A stretch of DNA of 64,000 bases from Blautia sp. (GCA_022769545.1 JALEJS010000024.1:124001-188000); one strand, 5' to 3'. Positions 1 to 8,893 are shown, counted from the stretch's first letter. Notes: a model not told the origin generated them from the letters alone. A program made the numbers and translations.

Positions 1-386
1 ATGGCACCCCAGATCGTTTCTCCGCCGCCGAGGACGCCCTTGAACAGCAGAAAAGCAACAATGAAACCGATCAGAATGGAGGCAGCGCCGCCAAGGAAAA
101 TTGCGGCCATACGACCTCCCAGCTTTGCAAGCTTCTTAATGTCACAGCGAAGCAGCATGACAAAAATCATTGCGTACAGCAGATTGTTTTTCAGTGCGGA
201 GTACGCAGCGGAGCATCCATCCGAATTGTACATTCCCATGGTACAGAACACCATATTCAGAACATAAATCCAGACCAGCGGCGGCACCCAGTTAAAAATT
301 TTCCAGTTTGTGTACTTTTCCAATGCAAGCAGAACCCCCGCAAGACACATCAGAAAAGCGATGTAAGTGAACCCGTTTGTTATCAT
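1..386 (-). CDS. DUF819 family membrane protein (partial, C-terminus outside window)
   Basis: The reverse strand reads in frame from an ATG at 386 to the window edge (128 codons, no stop). It starts MITNGFTYIAFLM and has several hydrophobic segments broken by short polar loops, so it is an integral membrane protein. The sequence resembles the N-terminal part of the DUF819 (YjcL-like) family, whose substrate is unknown. The start is supported by GAGAGG eight bases upstream. It diverges from a dipeptide epimerase; if the two are functionally linked, a role in peptide or muropeptide transport would be a reasonable inference. The family call rests on the N-terminal third only. Confidence 0.65.
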   Translation of the reverse strand, partial: MITNGFTYIAFLMCLAGVLLALEKYTNWKIFNWVPPLVWIYVLNMVFCTMGMYNSDGCSAAYSALKNNLLYAMIFVMLLRCDIKKLAKLGGRMAAIFLGGAASILIGFIVAFLLFKGVLGGGETIWGA

Positions 387-406
387 ATAGATTTCCTCTC
401 CCTTCC

Positions 407-445
407 GTCATTTTTGTTAACAATTTAAAGCTTTACAAAAATGAC
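407..445. promoter_or_regulatory. 11-bp inverted repeat between divergent DUF819 and epimerase genes
   Basis: GTCATTTTTGT at 407-417 is repeated as its exact reverse complement at 435-445, with a 17-bp spacer that itself contains AAAGCTTT. The right arm covers the -35 of the epimerase promoter. The layout suits a dimeric repressor or activator acting on both genes; the regulator is not in the window. Confidence 0.55.
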
Positions 446-460
446 TTTTCTAGATACAAT
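432..460 (+). promoter_or_regulatory. Sigma-A-type promoter of the dipeptide epimerase gene
   Basis: TTTACA at 432-437 and TACAAT at 455-460 are separated by 17 bp, placing transcription start about 45 bases before the ATG at 515. Confidence 0.6.
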
Positions 461-514
461 AGTAGCATATATAGTCAAAATATGCAAACATATTTGAAAT
501 GGAGGGGAAAATTT

Positions 515-1609
515 ATGAAAATTACCGATATTCGTCTTGGAATGATCTCCGTTCCGCTGAGAGTTCCATTTAAAACAGCGCTGCGTTCTGTCAACAGTGT
601 GGAAGATGTTGTGGTAGAGATCCATACAGACACCGGTGCCGTCGGATACGGAGAAGCTCCGCCTACCGGTGTCATTACCGGCGACACCACCGGAGCCATT
701 ATCGGAGCGATCAATGACCATATGAAAAAGACGCTAATCGGGAAAGACGTGGATGATTTCGAAGATCTCATGATTGCTCTTCAGAAATGTATTCTGAAAA
801 ACACCAGTGCAAAGGCAGCTGTGGATATGGCTCTGTGGGATCTCTACGGACAGCTCCACAACATACCTGTCTACAAGCTGATGGGCGGCGCCAGAAAATC
901 CATCATCACAGATATCACGATCAGTGTCAATGAGCCGGATGAAATGGCAAGAGATGCCGAAGATGCGATTCGGCGCGGATATGACTGCCTGAAAGTAAAG
1001 GTCGGAAAAGAGCCGGAAAAAGATATCGCACGCCTGTCTGCCATCCGGCAGATCGTACCGGCAGAGACTGCAATTCGTATCGATGCCAACCAGGGATGGA
1101 CACCGAAGGAAGCAGTCCGCATTCTGAATGGAATGCAGGAACGCGGACTGAATATTGAATTTGTCGAGCAGCCTGTTCCTGCCCATGATTTTGAGGGCCT
1201 GAAATACGTTACCGATCGCTCTTATGTTCCGGTCCTTGCAGATGAAAGTGTATTCTCCCCGGAAGATGCCATGAAAATCATGCAGATGCGTGCGGCAGAT
1301 CTTGTAAACATCAAGCTGATGAAGTGCGGCGGACTTTATAACGCATTGAAGATCGCCTCAGCGGCTGAAGTATACGGTGTGGAATGCATGATCGGATGCA
1401 TGCTGGAAGCGAAAATCAGCGTCAATGCAGCCGTTCATCTTGCCTGTGCAAAACAGATCATCACAAAAATCGATCTGGATGGTCCTGTTCTTTGCAGTGA
1501 AGACCCCATCCTTGGCGGTGCCGTGTTCCAGGAAAAACAGATTACCGTATCCGATGAGCCCGGCCTTGGCATCAGAGGAATTGAAGAAGGAAAAATCCGG
1601 TATCTTTAA
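515..1609 (+). CDS. Dipeptide epimerase (L-Ala-D/L-Glu epimerase-like, enolase superfamily)
   Basis: This 364-residue protein belongs to the muconate-lactonizing subgroup of the enolase superfamily, which epimerises the second residue of dipeptides such as L-Ala-D-Glu, mainly for murein peptide recycling. Visible catalytic and metal-binding elements in order are LKVKVGK (the KxK base pair), RIDANQ, FVEQPV, LADES and the second-base lysine in VNIKLMKCGG. Length is typical. I chose ATG 515 because GGAGGGGAAA precedes it at 501-510; an upstream in-frame extension lacks a ribosome site. It is a single-gene transcript, with its own promoter at 432-460 and a terminator at 1640-1680. The exact dipeptide specificity cannot be read from the sequence. 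Confidence 0.88.
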   Translation: MKITDIRLGMISVPLRVPFKTALRSVNSVEDVVVEIHTDTGAVGYGEAPPTGVITGDTTGAIIGAINDHMKKTLIGKDVDDFEDLMIALQKCILKNTSAKAAVDMALWDLYGQLHNIPVYKLMGGARKSIITDITISVNEPDEMARDAEDAIRRGYDCLKVKVGKEPEKDIARLSAIRQIVPAETAIRIDANQGWTPKEAVRILNGMQERGLNIEFVEQPVPAHDFEGLKYVTDRSYVPVLADESVFSPEDAMKIMQMRAADLVNIKLMKCGGLYNALKIASAAEVYGVECMIGCMLEAKISVNAAVHLACAKQIITKIDLDGPVLCSEDPILGGAVFQEKQITVSDEPGLGIRGIEEGKIRYL

Positions 1610-1639
1610 AGTGCTTCCTATGCAGCTGCAGTAATGCAG

Positions 1640-1680
1640 GACAGGGGTGTGTCCCGACAATGAACACGCCCCTGTCTTTT
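1640..1680 (+). terminator. Rho-independent terminator after the epimerase gene
   Basis: A 13-bp stem (1640-1652 with 1664-1676, one G-T pair) is followed by a T run from 1676. Confidence 0.75.
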
Positions 1681-1708
1681 TCTGCTTGTGAGCAGTATTC
1701 TATTTTGT

Positions 1709-3160
1709 TTATGACTCTTTATATGCGAGAATCGCTTTCAGGAATTCCCATGTTCTGGCAACAGAACTGATACTTGCCCGTTCTCTCGCCGTGTGAACAT
1801 CCAGAAGATCCGGGCCGATGGACACACAGTCCAGTCCGGGAACTTTTCCGGACAAAATCCCGCACTCCAGCCCTGCATGGATCGTCACCACCTTCATTTC
1901 TTTTCCAAACATCTCCCGATACAGCTTCAGACAGATATCCCTGAGCGCAGACTCCTTTGCATAAGGCCATGCCGGATAATCTCCGGAATACTCCACGTCT
2001 CCTCCAAGCCTTTCTGTCAGAAGCTGAACCTTCCGGCAGATATGCTCCTTTGCAGAAGGCACAGAGCTGCGAACCGAAATCCGAAGCTGTAGTTCCTGCT
2101 CCGTCAGTTCTGCCACTCCCAGATTCAGAGAAGTCTCTGTCAGTCCCGGCAGATCCTGACTCATAACCTGAACACCATCCGGAAGGATATTCAGAACATC
2201 AATGATTTTATGAAGAGATTCGGCATCTGTTCCCGTCTTTTCACAGATCTCACCCCGGCTGACCACAATCACGATATCCGGATCTGCAGTCCCGTATTCT
2301 GCTGCTGTCTCTTTTTCAAATTGCTCTGCCGCTTCCATGAGGGCCTGTTCTCTTCTGTGATCCAGGAGGATCTGAATCTGCACATCCTTTGCAATCACGT
2401 TTTCTTTCGAACCGCCCTGAAAAGCAGTCAGCACATAATCGGTTCGTTCCCTCAGAAGCAGCAGAAATCTTCCCATCAGAATATTTGCATTGGCTCTCCC
2501 CTGATCGATTTCCATACCGGAATGACCGCCCTTAAGACCCTTCAGAGATATGGTATATTCCATTCCCTGAGTCATCGAAAACGCAACCGGAATATGACAG
2601 CAGATCCTTCTTCCCCCGGAACATCCGGCAGTCAGAATCCCCTCATCTTCCGAATCCACATTGATCAGACGCCTGCCTCTGCACACGGACAGATCCAGCT
2701 GCGTCGCCCCGATCAGTCCGACCTCCTCCGATACGGTCAGAACAACCTCCAGCTCGGGATGAGGAATATCACGCGAGTCCAGAATTGCCAGCGCATAAGC
2801 TACTGCAATCCCGTCATCGCCCCCCAGAGTTGTTCCCTTCGCATATATATAATCTCCGTCAACCGCCAGCTCCAGAGGGTCCTTTTCCGGATCGGTCCGT
2901 GCATCCGTAGTTTTGTCTCCTACCATATCCAGATGTCCCTGGAGAATCACCGGCTCCTCCGCCTCATATCCAGGTGTCGCCGCTGCCCGGATCACGACAT
3001 TTCCGTATTCATCCTGCCGGCAGAAAAGGTCTCTTTCCTGCGCAAAAGCGACACAATAATCACTGATTTCCTTTTCATTGCCGGAAGTATGAGGGATCCT
3101 GCAGATTTCCTCAAAATAGTAAAAAACCTTTTCCGGCTGAAGTCCCTGTAATACACGCAT
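1709..3160 (-). CDS. pepD: Aminoacyl-histidine dipeptidase (M20 family, PepD-like)
   Basis: A cytosolic zinc metallopeptidase of 483 residues that hydrolyses unspecific dipeptides, including Xaa-His. The M20 metal site is visible as LQGHLDMV, GGDDGIAVAYALA and the catalytic pair TVSEEVGL; GGHSGMEID is the conserved start of the lid/dimerisation domain, and the last metal histidine lies in VTIHAGLECG. Length matches PepD (about 480-490). AAGGAG precedes the ATG at 3160. It lies 30 bp downstream of the FAD-dependent dehydrogenase gene and is probably co-transcribed with it. Confidence in the family is high; natural substrates are not determined. Confidence 0.9.
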   Translation of the reverse strand: MRVLQGLQPEKVFYYFEEICRIPHTSGNEKEISDYCVAFAQERDLFCRQDEYGNVVIRAAATPGYEAEEPVILQGHLDMVGDKTTDARTDPEKDPLELAVDGDYIYAKGTTLGGDDGIAVAYALAILDSRDIPHPELEVVLTVSEEVGLIGATQLDLSVCRGRRLINVDSEDEGILTAGCSGGRRICCHIPVAFSMTQGMEYTISLKGLKGGHSGMEIDQGRANANILMGRFLLLLRERTDYVLTAFQGGSKENVIAKDVQIQILLDHRREQALMEAAEQFEKETAAEYGTADPDIVIVVSRGEICEKTGTDAESLHKIIDVLNILPDGVQVMSQDLPGLTETSLNLGVAELTEQELQLRISVRSSVPSAKEHICRKVQLLTERLGGDVEYSGDYPAWPYAKESALRDICLKLYREMFGKEMKVVTIHAGLECGILSGKVPGLDCVSIGPDLLDVHTARERASISSVARTWEFLKAILAYKES

Positions 3161-3190
3161 ATACTCTGCTCCTTTTCCTGCGGTGTGTGT

Positions 3191-4564
3191 TTACGCTTCA
3201 GAAGCGATCTTCCGCGCAACATAGATTCCGCTTGCAGAAGCATGAGAAAGGGAATGTGTCACGCCGCTGCCGTCACCAATGACATACAGTCCTTTATATT
3301 TTGTCTCAAGATTCTCGTCAATATCCACTTCCATATTGTAGAATTTTACTTCCACCCCGTAAAGCAGCGTATCATCATTTGCTGTTCCGGGCGCAATTTT
3401 ATCCAGAGCATAGATCATCTCAATGATGCCGTCCAGAATCCGTTTCGGAAGGACCAGACTGAGATCGCCTGCCGTTGCCGCCAGTGTCGGACGTACCATG
3501 CCTTCGTCAATACGATTCTTCGTGCTCCGCCGTCCGCGTACCAGATCGCCGAAACGCTGCACGATCACACCGCCGCCAAGCATATTGGAAAGCCGGGCGA
3601 TGCTCTCACCGTAGCCGTTGCTGTCCTTAAACGGTTCCGAAAAATGTTTTGCAACAAGCAGTGCAAAGTTGGTGTTTTCCGTCTGCTTGTCCGGATCCTC
3701 ATAGCTGTGTCCGTTGACCGTTACAATGCCGTTTGTATTCTCATTTACTACAATTCCGTAGGGATTCATACAGAAAGTACGGACATTATCCTCAAATTTC
3801 TCCGTACGGTATACGATCTTGCTCTCGTACAGCTCATCGGTCAGATGAGAAAAGATCACTGCCGGAAGCTCTACACGCACACCGATATCCACACGATTGG
3901 ATTTTGTGGGAATTCCAAGCTCGGTGCATACCCGCTCCATCCATTTGCTGCCGCTTCTTCCAACCGAAACAATACATCTTGTACAGTCATCATATGTGTC
4001 TCCATGATACACACGGTAACCGTCCTCAATGATCTCCAGCGTATTCACCGGTGTCCGGAAGAAAAAGTCCACACGATCCTTCAGTTCCTGATACAGGTTT
4101 TCCAGAACCACATAATTGATATCGGTTCCCAGATGACGCACAGAGGCATCCAGAAGGCGAAGCTTATTCTGCATGCAGAGTTTTTTGAATTTTGTCTGAG
4201 CTGTAGAATAGGTTTTCGTATCCTGCCCGCCGTGAGACACATTGATCTGGTCTACGTACTGCATCAGATCGATTGCCTGTTTCTTTCCGATGTGTTCATA
4301 CAGCGTACCGCCGAAATCATTTGTGATATTATATTTTCCGTCAGAGAATGCTCCTGCACCGCCAAATCCGCTCATGATCGCACAGCACTTGCATTTGATA
4401 CAGCTTTTTACCTTTTCACCGTCAATGGGGCAATGCCGTTTTTCCAGAGGAAACCCTTCCTCAAACACCGCAATTTTGAGCTCCGGTTTCTTCTGCACAA
4501 GCTCATATGCGGAAAAGATTCCTCCCGGCCCCGCTCCGACGATGATAACATCATATTTCATCAT
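3191..4564 (-). CDS. FAD-dependent dehydrogenase (COG2509-like NAD(P)/FAD oxidoreductase)
   Basis: 457 residues. The N-terminus holds a dinucleotide fold with GAGPGG (residues 11-16) followed by an acidic residue at the end of strand two (AVFEEG). A cysteine-rich stretch CIKCKCC (about residues 55-61) and GFGGAGAFSDGKYN follow, which is characteristic of the COG2509 group of uncharacterised FAD-dependent dehydrogenases. The C-terminus has LYVIGDGSGVTHSLSHASASG, the FAD-closing motif. It is the first gene of an operon with pepD, driven from a consensus promoter at 4626-4655. Substrate is unknown; the family is often mis-annotated as a glutamate synthase or gene-fused dehydrogenase. Confidence 0.75.
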   Translation of the reverse strand: MMKYDVIIVGAGPGGIFSAYELVQKKPELKIAVFEEGFPLEKRHCPIDGEKVKSCIKCKCCAIMSGFGGAGAFSDGKYNITNDFGGTLYEHIGKKQAIDLMQYVDQINVSHGGQDTKTYSTAQTKFKKLCMQNKLRLLDASVRHLGTDINYVVLENLYQELKDRVDFFFRTPVNTLEIIEDGYRVYHGDTYDDCTRCIVSVGRSGSKWMERVCTELGIPTKSNRVDIGVRVELPAVIFSHLTDELYESKIVYRTEKFEDNVRTFCMNPYGIVVNENTNGIVTVNGHSYEDPDKQTENTNFALLVAKHFSEPFKDSNGYGESIARLSNMLGGGVIVQRFGDLVRGRRSTKNRIDEGMVRPTLAATAGDLSLVLPKRILDGIIEMIYALDKIAPGTANDDTLLYGVEVKFYNMEVDIDENLETKYKGLYVIGDGSGVTHSLSHASASGIYVARKIASEA

Positions 4565-4625
4565 TTATCATCTCCTTTTTTATTTATGTATTTTGTATTC
4601 AGTCTAACCTTTCCTGTCTTCTTTC

Positions 4626-4655
4626 ATTATACCTTTTTACAAAAAACACTGTCAA
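4626..4655 (-). promoter_or_regulatory. Sigma-A promoter of the FAD dehydrogenase-pepD operon
   Basis: On the minus strand TTGACA (4655-4650) and TATAAT (4631-4626) are perfect consensus hexamers with an 18-bp spacer. Confidence 0.8.
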
Positions 4656-4707
4656 GGACGGAATCGATCTGTACGGCTATTTCAGCATTTTTTTGTCAAA
4701 ATTTTTT

Positions 4708-5442
4708 CTATCGTCTCTGGAGACACAGCGGAAGCTCCAGATTATATTTTTCCAGAAGCTCCTGATCTGTGAGGATCTCTTCCGTTTTTCCATCCGCTAT
4801 GATCGTCCCGTTCGCCATAAGAATCGTTCTGCTGCAGGTATCCAGAATCAGATCCAGATCGTGCGATGCAATGATTTTCAGATGATCGAAGGAATTCAGA
4901 ATATGAATCAGATTTCTTCTGTTTTTCGGATCAAGAGCAACGGATGGCTCATCCATCAGAATAATATCCGGTGTCATCGATAAAATAGTGGCAATGGAAA
5001 CCAGTTTTTTCTCTCCTCCGGATAATTTATAAATCTGCCGTTCCTTCAGATGCTCTATCCCGGTGAGGCGAAGCGCCTGTTCCACCCGCCTGGCCACCTC
5101 GGGTTCCGACAGCCCATAGTTTCTCGGAGCAAATGCGACATCCTCGTACGCTGTATTCATGAACAGCTGGCTGTCCGAATCCTGAAAGACATATCCGATT
5201 CTGGAACGGATCTCCGCAAGTGTGTTCTTTTCCACCGGAATCTCCTCTACCCGTATCGAACCGGTAAAGTGAAGGTTTAAACCCACAAGCATTTTCAGCA
5301 GCGTAGATTTTCCCACACCATTTGCCCCGATCAGTCCGACAGAGTCTCCCTCTGCAGCATGAAAAGTAATATCCTTTAGAACCTTTTTTCCGGATTCATA
5401 CTCAAAAGCTAAATTTTCCACATCAATTCGTATATGACTCAT
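4708..5442 (-). CDS. cbiO: Cobalt/nickel ECF transporter ATP-binding protein
   Basis: 244-residue ABC ATPase of the energy-coupling-factor type, powering metal uptake with CbiQ and CbiMN. Walker A is GANGVGKST, the signature is KLSGGEKKL, Walker B is IILMDEPSVALD, and the switch histidine is in ASHDLDL. I placed the start at ATG 5442 because it overlaps the cbiQ stop as ATGA and has GGAGGGG upstream. It is the last gene of cbiMN-cbiQ-cbiO. Only one ATPase gene is present, so a homodimer is expected. No clear terminator hairpin is visible after the stop. Confidence 0.9.
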   Translation of the reverse strand: MSHIRIDVENLAFEYESGKKVLKDITFHAAEGDSVGLIGANGVGKSTLLKMLVGLNLHFTGSIRVEEIPVEKNTLAEIRSRIGYVFQDSDSQLFMNTAYEDVAFAPRNYGLSEPEVARRVEQALRLTGIEHLKERQIYKLSGGEKKLVSIATILSMTPDIILMDEPSVALDPKNRRNLIHILNSFDHLKIIASHDLDLILDTCSRTILMANGTIIADGKTEEILTDQELLEKYNLELPLCLQRR

Positions 5443-6251
5443 AAAAATGCCCCTCCAAACAGATTTCCAATTATCAAAATAACCGGATAACGGCGAAATA
5501 GTCCCAGAATGACAATCCACAGGAAAAGGTACAGAACATCCTTTTTTCCGAGACGGATCCGGTCCTGCAGATACCGGTAATCTCCCTGATATCCCCGCAG
5601 CAGCATACTTTCATATACTTCATTGGCCCGGTCGATACTGCGCAGAAGCAGCTGTCCGGCCAGAGATCCCCATGCCCTGAAATGGATTCCGTTCTGATGG
5701 GGTGCCCGCAGCATGTATGCCTGGGTGATACGGTCCGTTTCTTCCAGAAGGACCGTGACATAACGGTACATCAGCATAAACTGCGTGACAATCGCTTTCG
5801 GAATATGAAGCATACGGAACGCATAACAGAGTTTGTCAATGGAGGTGGTCGCGATCAGAAGATACGATGCCAGCACACTGAAAATTCCTTTCAGAATCAG
5901 TGTGATCATGGACAGAATGCCTGCGCTGACTCTGACGCCTGCCACAAGAATGTAATTTTTGTCAAAAAAGGGATTAAAGATACCAAGCAGACAAACCAGC
6001 GGCAGCACGATCCTCAGCCGCTTCAGGCTGTCAGTCACCGACAGATCCGCAAGCATAAAAACAGAAAGCGGATACACGATCATTCCGGCAGTTCCTGCCA
6101 CATCATATTTTTGAAAGGATACCAGCACTACAATATATCCGATGGTTAAAACAAGCTTAACCAGTGGATGAATCTGATTCACCCACTGGTCTCTTGCTGA
6201 TAACGTATCCATGCAGTGTATTTCATGAATTGCATTATTGATTTTACTCAT
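5439..6251 (-). CDS. cbiQ: ECF transporter transmembrane protein CbiQ
   Basis: 270 residues, the membrane coupling subunit of the metal ECF transporter. There are about five hydrophobic segments, and the conserved cytoplasmic region contains MLLRGYQGDYR (the A-R-G type coupling motif that docks onto the ATPase). It begins with ATG overlapping the cbiMN stop (ATGA) and ends overlapping cbiO (ATGA), so all three genes are translationally coupled. Early residues LSARDQWVNQIHPLVKL match the usual CbiQ N-terminal pattern preceding the first helix. Confidence 0.88.
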   Translation of the reverse strand: MSKINNAIHEIHCMDTLSARDQWVNQIHPLVKLVLTIGYIVVLVSFQKYDVAGTAGMIVYPLSVFMLADLSVTDSLKRLRIVLPLVCLLGIFNPFFDKNYILVAGVRVSAGILSMITLILKGIFSVLASYLLIATTSIDKLCYAFRMLHIPKAIVTQFMLMYRYVTVLLEETDRITQAYMLRAPHQNGIHFRAWGSLAGQLLLRSIDRANEVYESMLLRGYQGDYRYLQDRIRLGKKDVLYLFLWIVILGLFRRYPVILIIGNLFGGAFL

Positions 6252-7249
6252 ACCTGTTTTCTCTTTCTGAAATGTTTGAGCAGACTGCAGACCCCGACAC
6301 AGACGGCAACCACTACCACAGCACCGATTATCCCGGAAACTGCAGTGCCCATGACAGATTCAGAACCTTTGAACGCATAGTCCGGGAGGATGGATGTCGC
6401 CTCCTGGAGTGCCCCTGCAGCCTGATGAAGACTGCCTGCAGCACCTTCAATCTCTGTGGAACCGGTCAGCTTCTCGATGGACCATTCCAGGCCATCCGGA
6501 GAAGAGGATGCGAACAGAGACAGAACACCTCCGGTAAAAACTGCAGCTGCGGCAAGAATTGCCATCGTTTTCCGGAAAGAAAATTTTCCTTCTCCTGCCT
6601 CAGCCGAAGAGCTGCAGTACAACAGCTCCGGTCTGGCTTCATACACAAACAGAAGCACGGCTGCTGTGATCAGCCCCTCGACCAGACCAATTGCGAGGTG
6701 GATCGGCTGCATCGTTGCCACAAAGGCTCCAAACGGCAGATCGGTAATTCCGGATGCCAGTGTCTCCAGCGTCACACTGAACGCACCCATCTGAAGTGTC
6801 AGAACACAGCCAAGGACAGAAGCCGTAATAATCTTCCCCCTGGAAATACCTTTTCTCATCATCGGCTTCCAGATAAGCAGTGATCCGACGAAGCAGCCGT
6901 AAAATGCCATATTCCAGATATTGCATCCAAGAGCCAGAAGTCCCCCGTCCGCAAAAAGCAGTCCCTGTATGAGAAGAACTCCAATCATGGATAAAAAACC
7001 GGCATACGGCCCAAGAATTGCCGATAACAGCATTCCGCCGCACAGATGTCCGCTGGACCCTGTACCGGGAATGGTAAAATTAATCATCTGGGCAGCAAAA
7101 ACAAATGCCCCCATGATCCCCATAACCGGAATTTTTTTTGTGTCTGTATCCAACCGTATCTTTTTCACTGACCAGGCCGCCGCTGCTGCCGAGCATACAT
7201 ACATTGTGCCCGCCACCGCAGGTGCAACCAGCGCATCTGCCATATGCAT
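6248..7249 (-). CDS. cbiM: Fused CbiM-CbiN metal-binding S component (PDGLE domain)
   Basis: 333 residues. The start MHMADALVAPAV carries the Met1-His2 metal ligands that define CbiM/NikM, so ATG 7249, which has AAAAAAGGAGG upstream, is the true start. Six to seven hydrophobic segments form the CbiM core with the histidine motif GSSGHLCGGML. After about residue 240 there is an extra segment with SSPDGLEWS (PDGLE domain) and a final membrane helix followed by HFRKRKQV, corresponding to CbiN fused to the C-terminus. Cobalt is the likely ion because a cobalamin operon lies in the same window, but nickel cannot be excluded by sequence. Confidence 0.85.
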   Translation of the reverse strand: MHMADALVAPAVAGTMYVCSAAAAAWSVKKIRLDTDTKKIPVMGIMGAFVFAAQMINFTIPGTGSSGHLCGGMLLSAILGPYAGFLSMIGVLLIQGLLFADGGLLALGCNIWNMAFYGCFVGSLLIWKPMMRKGISRGKIITASVLGCVLTLQMGAFSVTLETLASGITDLPFGAFVATMQPIHLAIGLVEGLITAAVLLFVYEARPELLYCSSSAEAGEGKFSFRKTMAILAAAAVFTGGVLSLFASSSPDGLEWSIEKLTGSTEIEGAAGSLHQAAGALQEATSILPDYAFKGSESVMGTAVSGIIGAVVVVAVCVGVCSLLKHFRKRKQV

Positions 7250-7313
7250 TGCGTATCCTCCTTTTTTTGTTCTGTATTTCTGAATCACGATCCATGTGTT
7301 TTGTTATATATTT

Positions 7314-7341
7314 ATCATATCAGATTCTGCTCTGTGTACAA
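7314..7341 (-). promoter_or_regulatory. Promoter of the cbiMN-Q-O transporter operon
   Basis: Minus strand: TTGTAC (7341-7336), 16-bp spacer, TATGAT (7319-7314). It abuts a CCCC-TAT-GGGG palindrome on its upstream side. Confidence 0.65.
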
Positions 7342-7356
7342 GCCCCCATAGGGGAT
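7342..7356. promoter_or_regulatory. CsoR/RcnR-like palindrome at the cbiMN promoter
   Basis: Read on the minus strand the site is ATCCCCTATGGGGGC, directly upstream of the -35. G/C-run palindromes with an A/T core are typical operators of CsoR-family copper or nickel/cobalt sensors (CsoR, RcnR, InrS). The assignment is by resemblance only. Confidence 0.45.
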
Positions 7357-7409
7357 ATTTCCATACACAAATTTTCATGACCTTGGGTCCCTTGGCTCAA
7401 TAATAGAAA

Positions 7410-7437
7410 AAAGCGGCAGCACGGCTGTCGCTTTTTT
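7410..7437 (-). terminator. Bidirectional rho-independent terminator after miaB
   Basis: An 8-bp stem (7412-7419 with 7425-7432, one G-T pair) is flanked by A and T runs on both sides, so it works on either strand. It terminates miaB, which ends at 7445. Confidence 0.75.
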
Positions 7438-7444
7438 CATATAC

Positions 7445-8893
7445 TCACATTTCTACCATTTTCCCAAGATAATAGAATCCCTTACAGGTTTCCAGTCTCA
7501 CATTGACATATTTTCCCAGAAGTTCTTTGCTTCCCGGGAAATGAACCAGCAGATTATACTGAGTTCTTCCCGTAAAGATTCCTTTGTCCTTGCTCTCTGT
7601 CTCTACAAGTACCTCCTGAACCGTACCCTCAAACCTTGAGGAAGCGATCTTTCCTTTTTCCTGTACCAGTGCCAGCAGTCTCTGAAAACGCTCCTTTACG
7701 ACATCCTCCGGTACCTGATTTTCCATTCTGGCCGCAGGCGTTCCGCTGCGCTTCGAATAGATGAAGGTAAAAGCCGTGTCGAAATTCGCTTTATCCACCA
7801 CATCCAGCGTCTCCAGGAAATCTTCCTCCGTCTCTCCCGGAAATCCCACAATGATGTCCGTGGTCAGAGAAATGTCCGGAATGGCTTTACGAATCTTCTG
7901 TACCAGCTCCAGATACCGTTCCTTATCATACCGGCGATTCATGTCCTTCAAAATTCTGCTGCTTCCGGACTGCATGGGCAAATGCAGATGATGACAGACT
8001 TTTTTGCTTCTGGCCATATATTCGATGAGTTCATCGGAAAGATCCTTTGGATGTGACGTCATGAAACGGATCCGTCTCAGACCTTCCACCTGTTCCACCA
8101 TTTCCAGCAGCTTTGCAAAGGAAACCGGTGTTTCCAGTGTTTTTCCGTAGGAATTTACATTCTGTCCGAGAAGCATCACCTCCGTCACACCATCTGCAAC
8201 CAGCGCCTTTACCTCATCCACGATCGCCTGTGGCTCCCTGCTTCTCTCCCTTCCTCTCACATAGGGCACAATGCAGTAGCTGCAGAAATTGTTGCAGCCA
8301 AACATAATGTTTACCCCTGATTTGAAATCATAATTCCGCTCGGTGGGCAGTGCCTCCACGATTTTATCTGTTCCCTCCCAGATATCGATAATCTGTGTTT
8401 CCGAAGAAAGCATCTGGTAAAACAGCTCTGCATATTTGAAAATATTATGTGTTCCGAATACCAGATCCACAAAACGATAATCCTTCTGAATCCGGGCTAC
8501 CACGTGCTCCTCCTGCATCATACAGCCAAACAGGATGATTTTCATATCCGGGTTCTGTTTCTTCAGATTATTCAGATGGCCAAGACGGCCGTACACCTTG
8601 AGATTGGCATTTTCCCGTACCGTACAGGTATTGTAGATCACTATGTCCGCGTCCTCCGATTCCCGGCGCACGCATCCGATCTCATCCATGATGCCTGCGA
8701 TCACCTCCGACTGCTTTTCGTTCATCTGACATCCGAAGGTTGTCAGGCAGTAGGTAAATGCAGTTCCTCTCTTTTCTGCTCTTTGTCTCATTTCCTCCTG
8801 ACATTTCGCAATATAGTAATACTGCCTTTTGGTATCATCAGACGGAGCCTCTTTCCATGTATCTATTTTACTGAAATCCAATTCATTAAACAT
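7445..8893 (-). CDS. miaB: tRNA-2-methylthio-N6-dimethylallyladenosine synthase
   Basis: 482-residue radical SAM methylthiotransferase that adds the 2-methylthio group to isopentenyladenosine-37 of tRNAs. An N-terminal UPF0004 domain carries three cluster cysteines (TFGCQMNE, YNTCTVRENA, LFGCMMQE). The radical SAM motif is CNNFCSYC, followed by the DIIVGFPGETEEDF strand, and the C-terminus is a TRAM domain. ATG 8893 was chosen because GAGAGGGATATC precedes it; an eight-codon upstream extension has no ribosome site. It is a single-gene unit, with promoter candidate 8969-8997 and terminator 7410-7437. Confidence 0.93.
   Translation of the reverse strand: MFNELDFSKIDTWKEAPSDDTKRQYYYIAKCQEEMRQRAEKRGTAFTYCLTTFGCQMNEKQSEVIAGIMDEIGCVRRESEDADIVIYNTCTVRENANLKVYGRLGHLNNLKKQNPDMKIILFGCMMQEEHVVARIQKDYRFVDLVFGTHNIFKYAELFYQMLSSETQIIDIWEGTDKIVEALPTERNYDFKSGVNIMFGCNNFCSYCIVPYVRGRERSREPQAIVDEVKALVADGVTEVMLLGQNVNSYGKTLETPVSFAKLLEMVEQVEGLRRIRFMTSHPKDLSDELIEYMARSKKVCHHLHLPMQSGSSRILKDMNRRYDKERYLELVQKIRKAIPDISLTTDIIVGFPGETEEDFLETLDVVDKANFDTAFTFIYSKRSGTPAARMENQVPEDVVKERFQRLLALVQEKGKIASSRFEGTVQEVLVETESKDKGIFTGRTQYNLLVHFPGSKELLGKYVNVRLETCKGFYYLGKMVEM

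Noticed and set aside
3185-4765. Very long plus-strand frame (over 500 codons) opposite the FAD dehydrogenase
   Set aside because: Its translation is rich in Cys, His, Ile and Phe with no domain, and it mirrors a well-supported minus-strand gene.
7250-7440. Riboswitch (cobalamin or NiCo) before cbiMN
   Set aside because: No conserved riboswitch core was recognised; the region is explained by a promoter, a palindrome and the miaB terminator.
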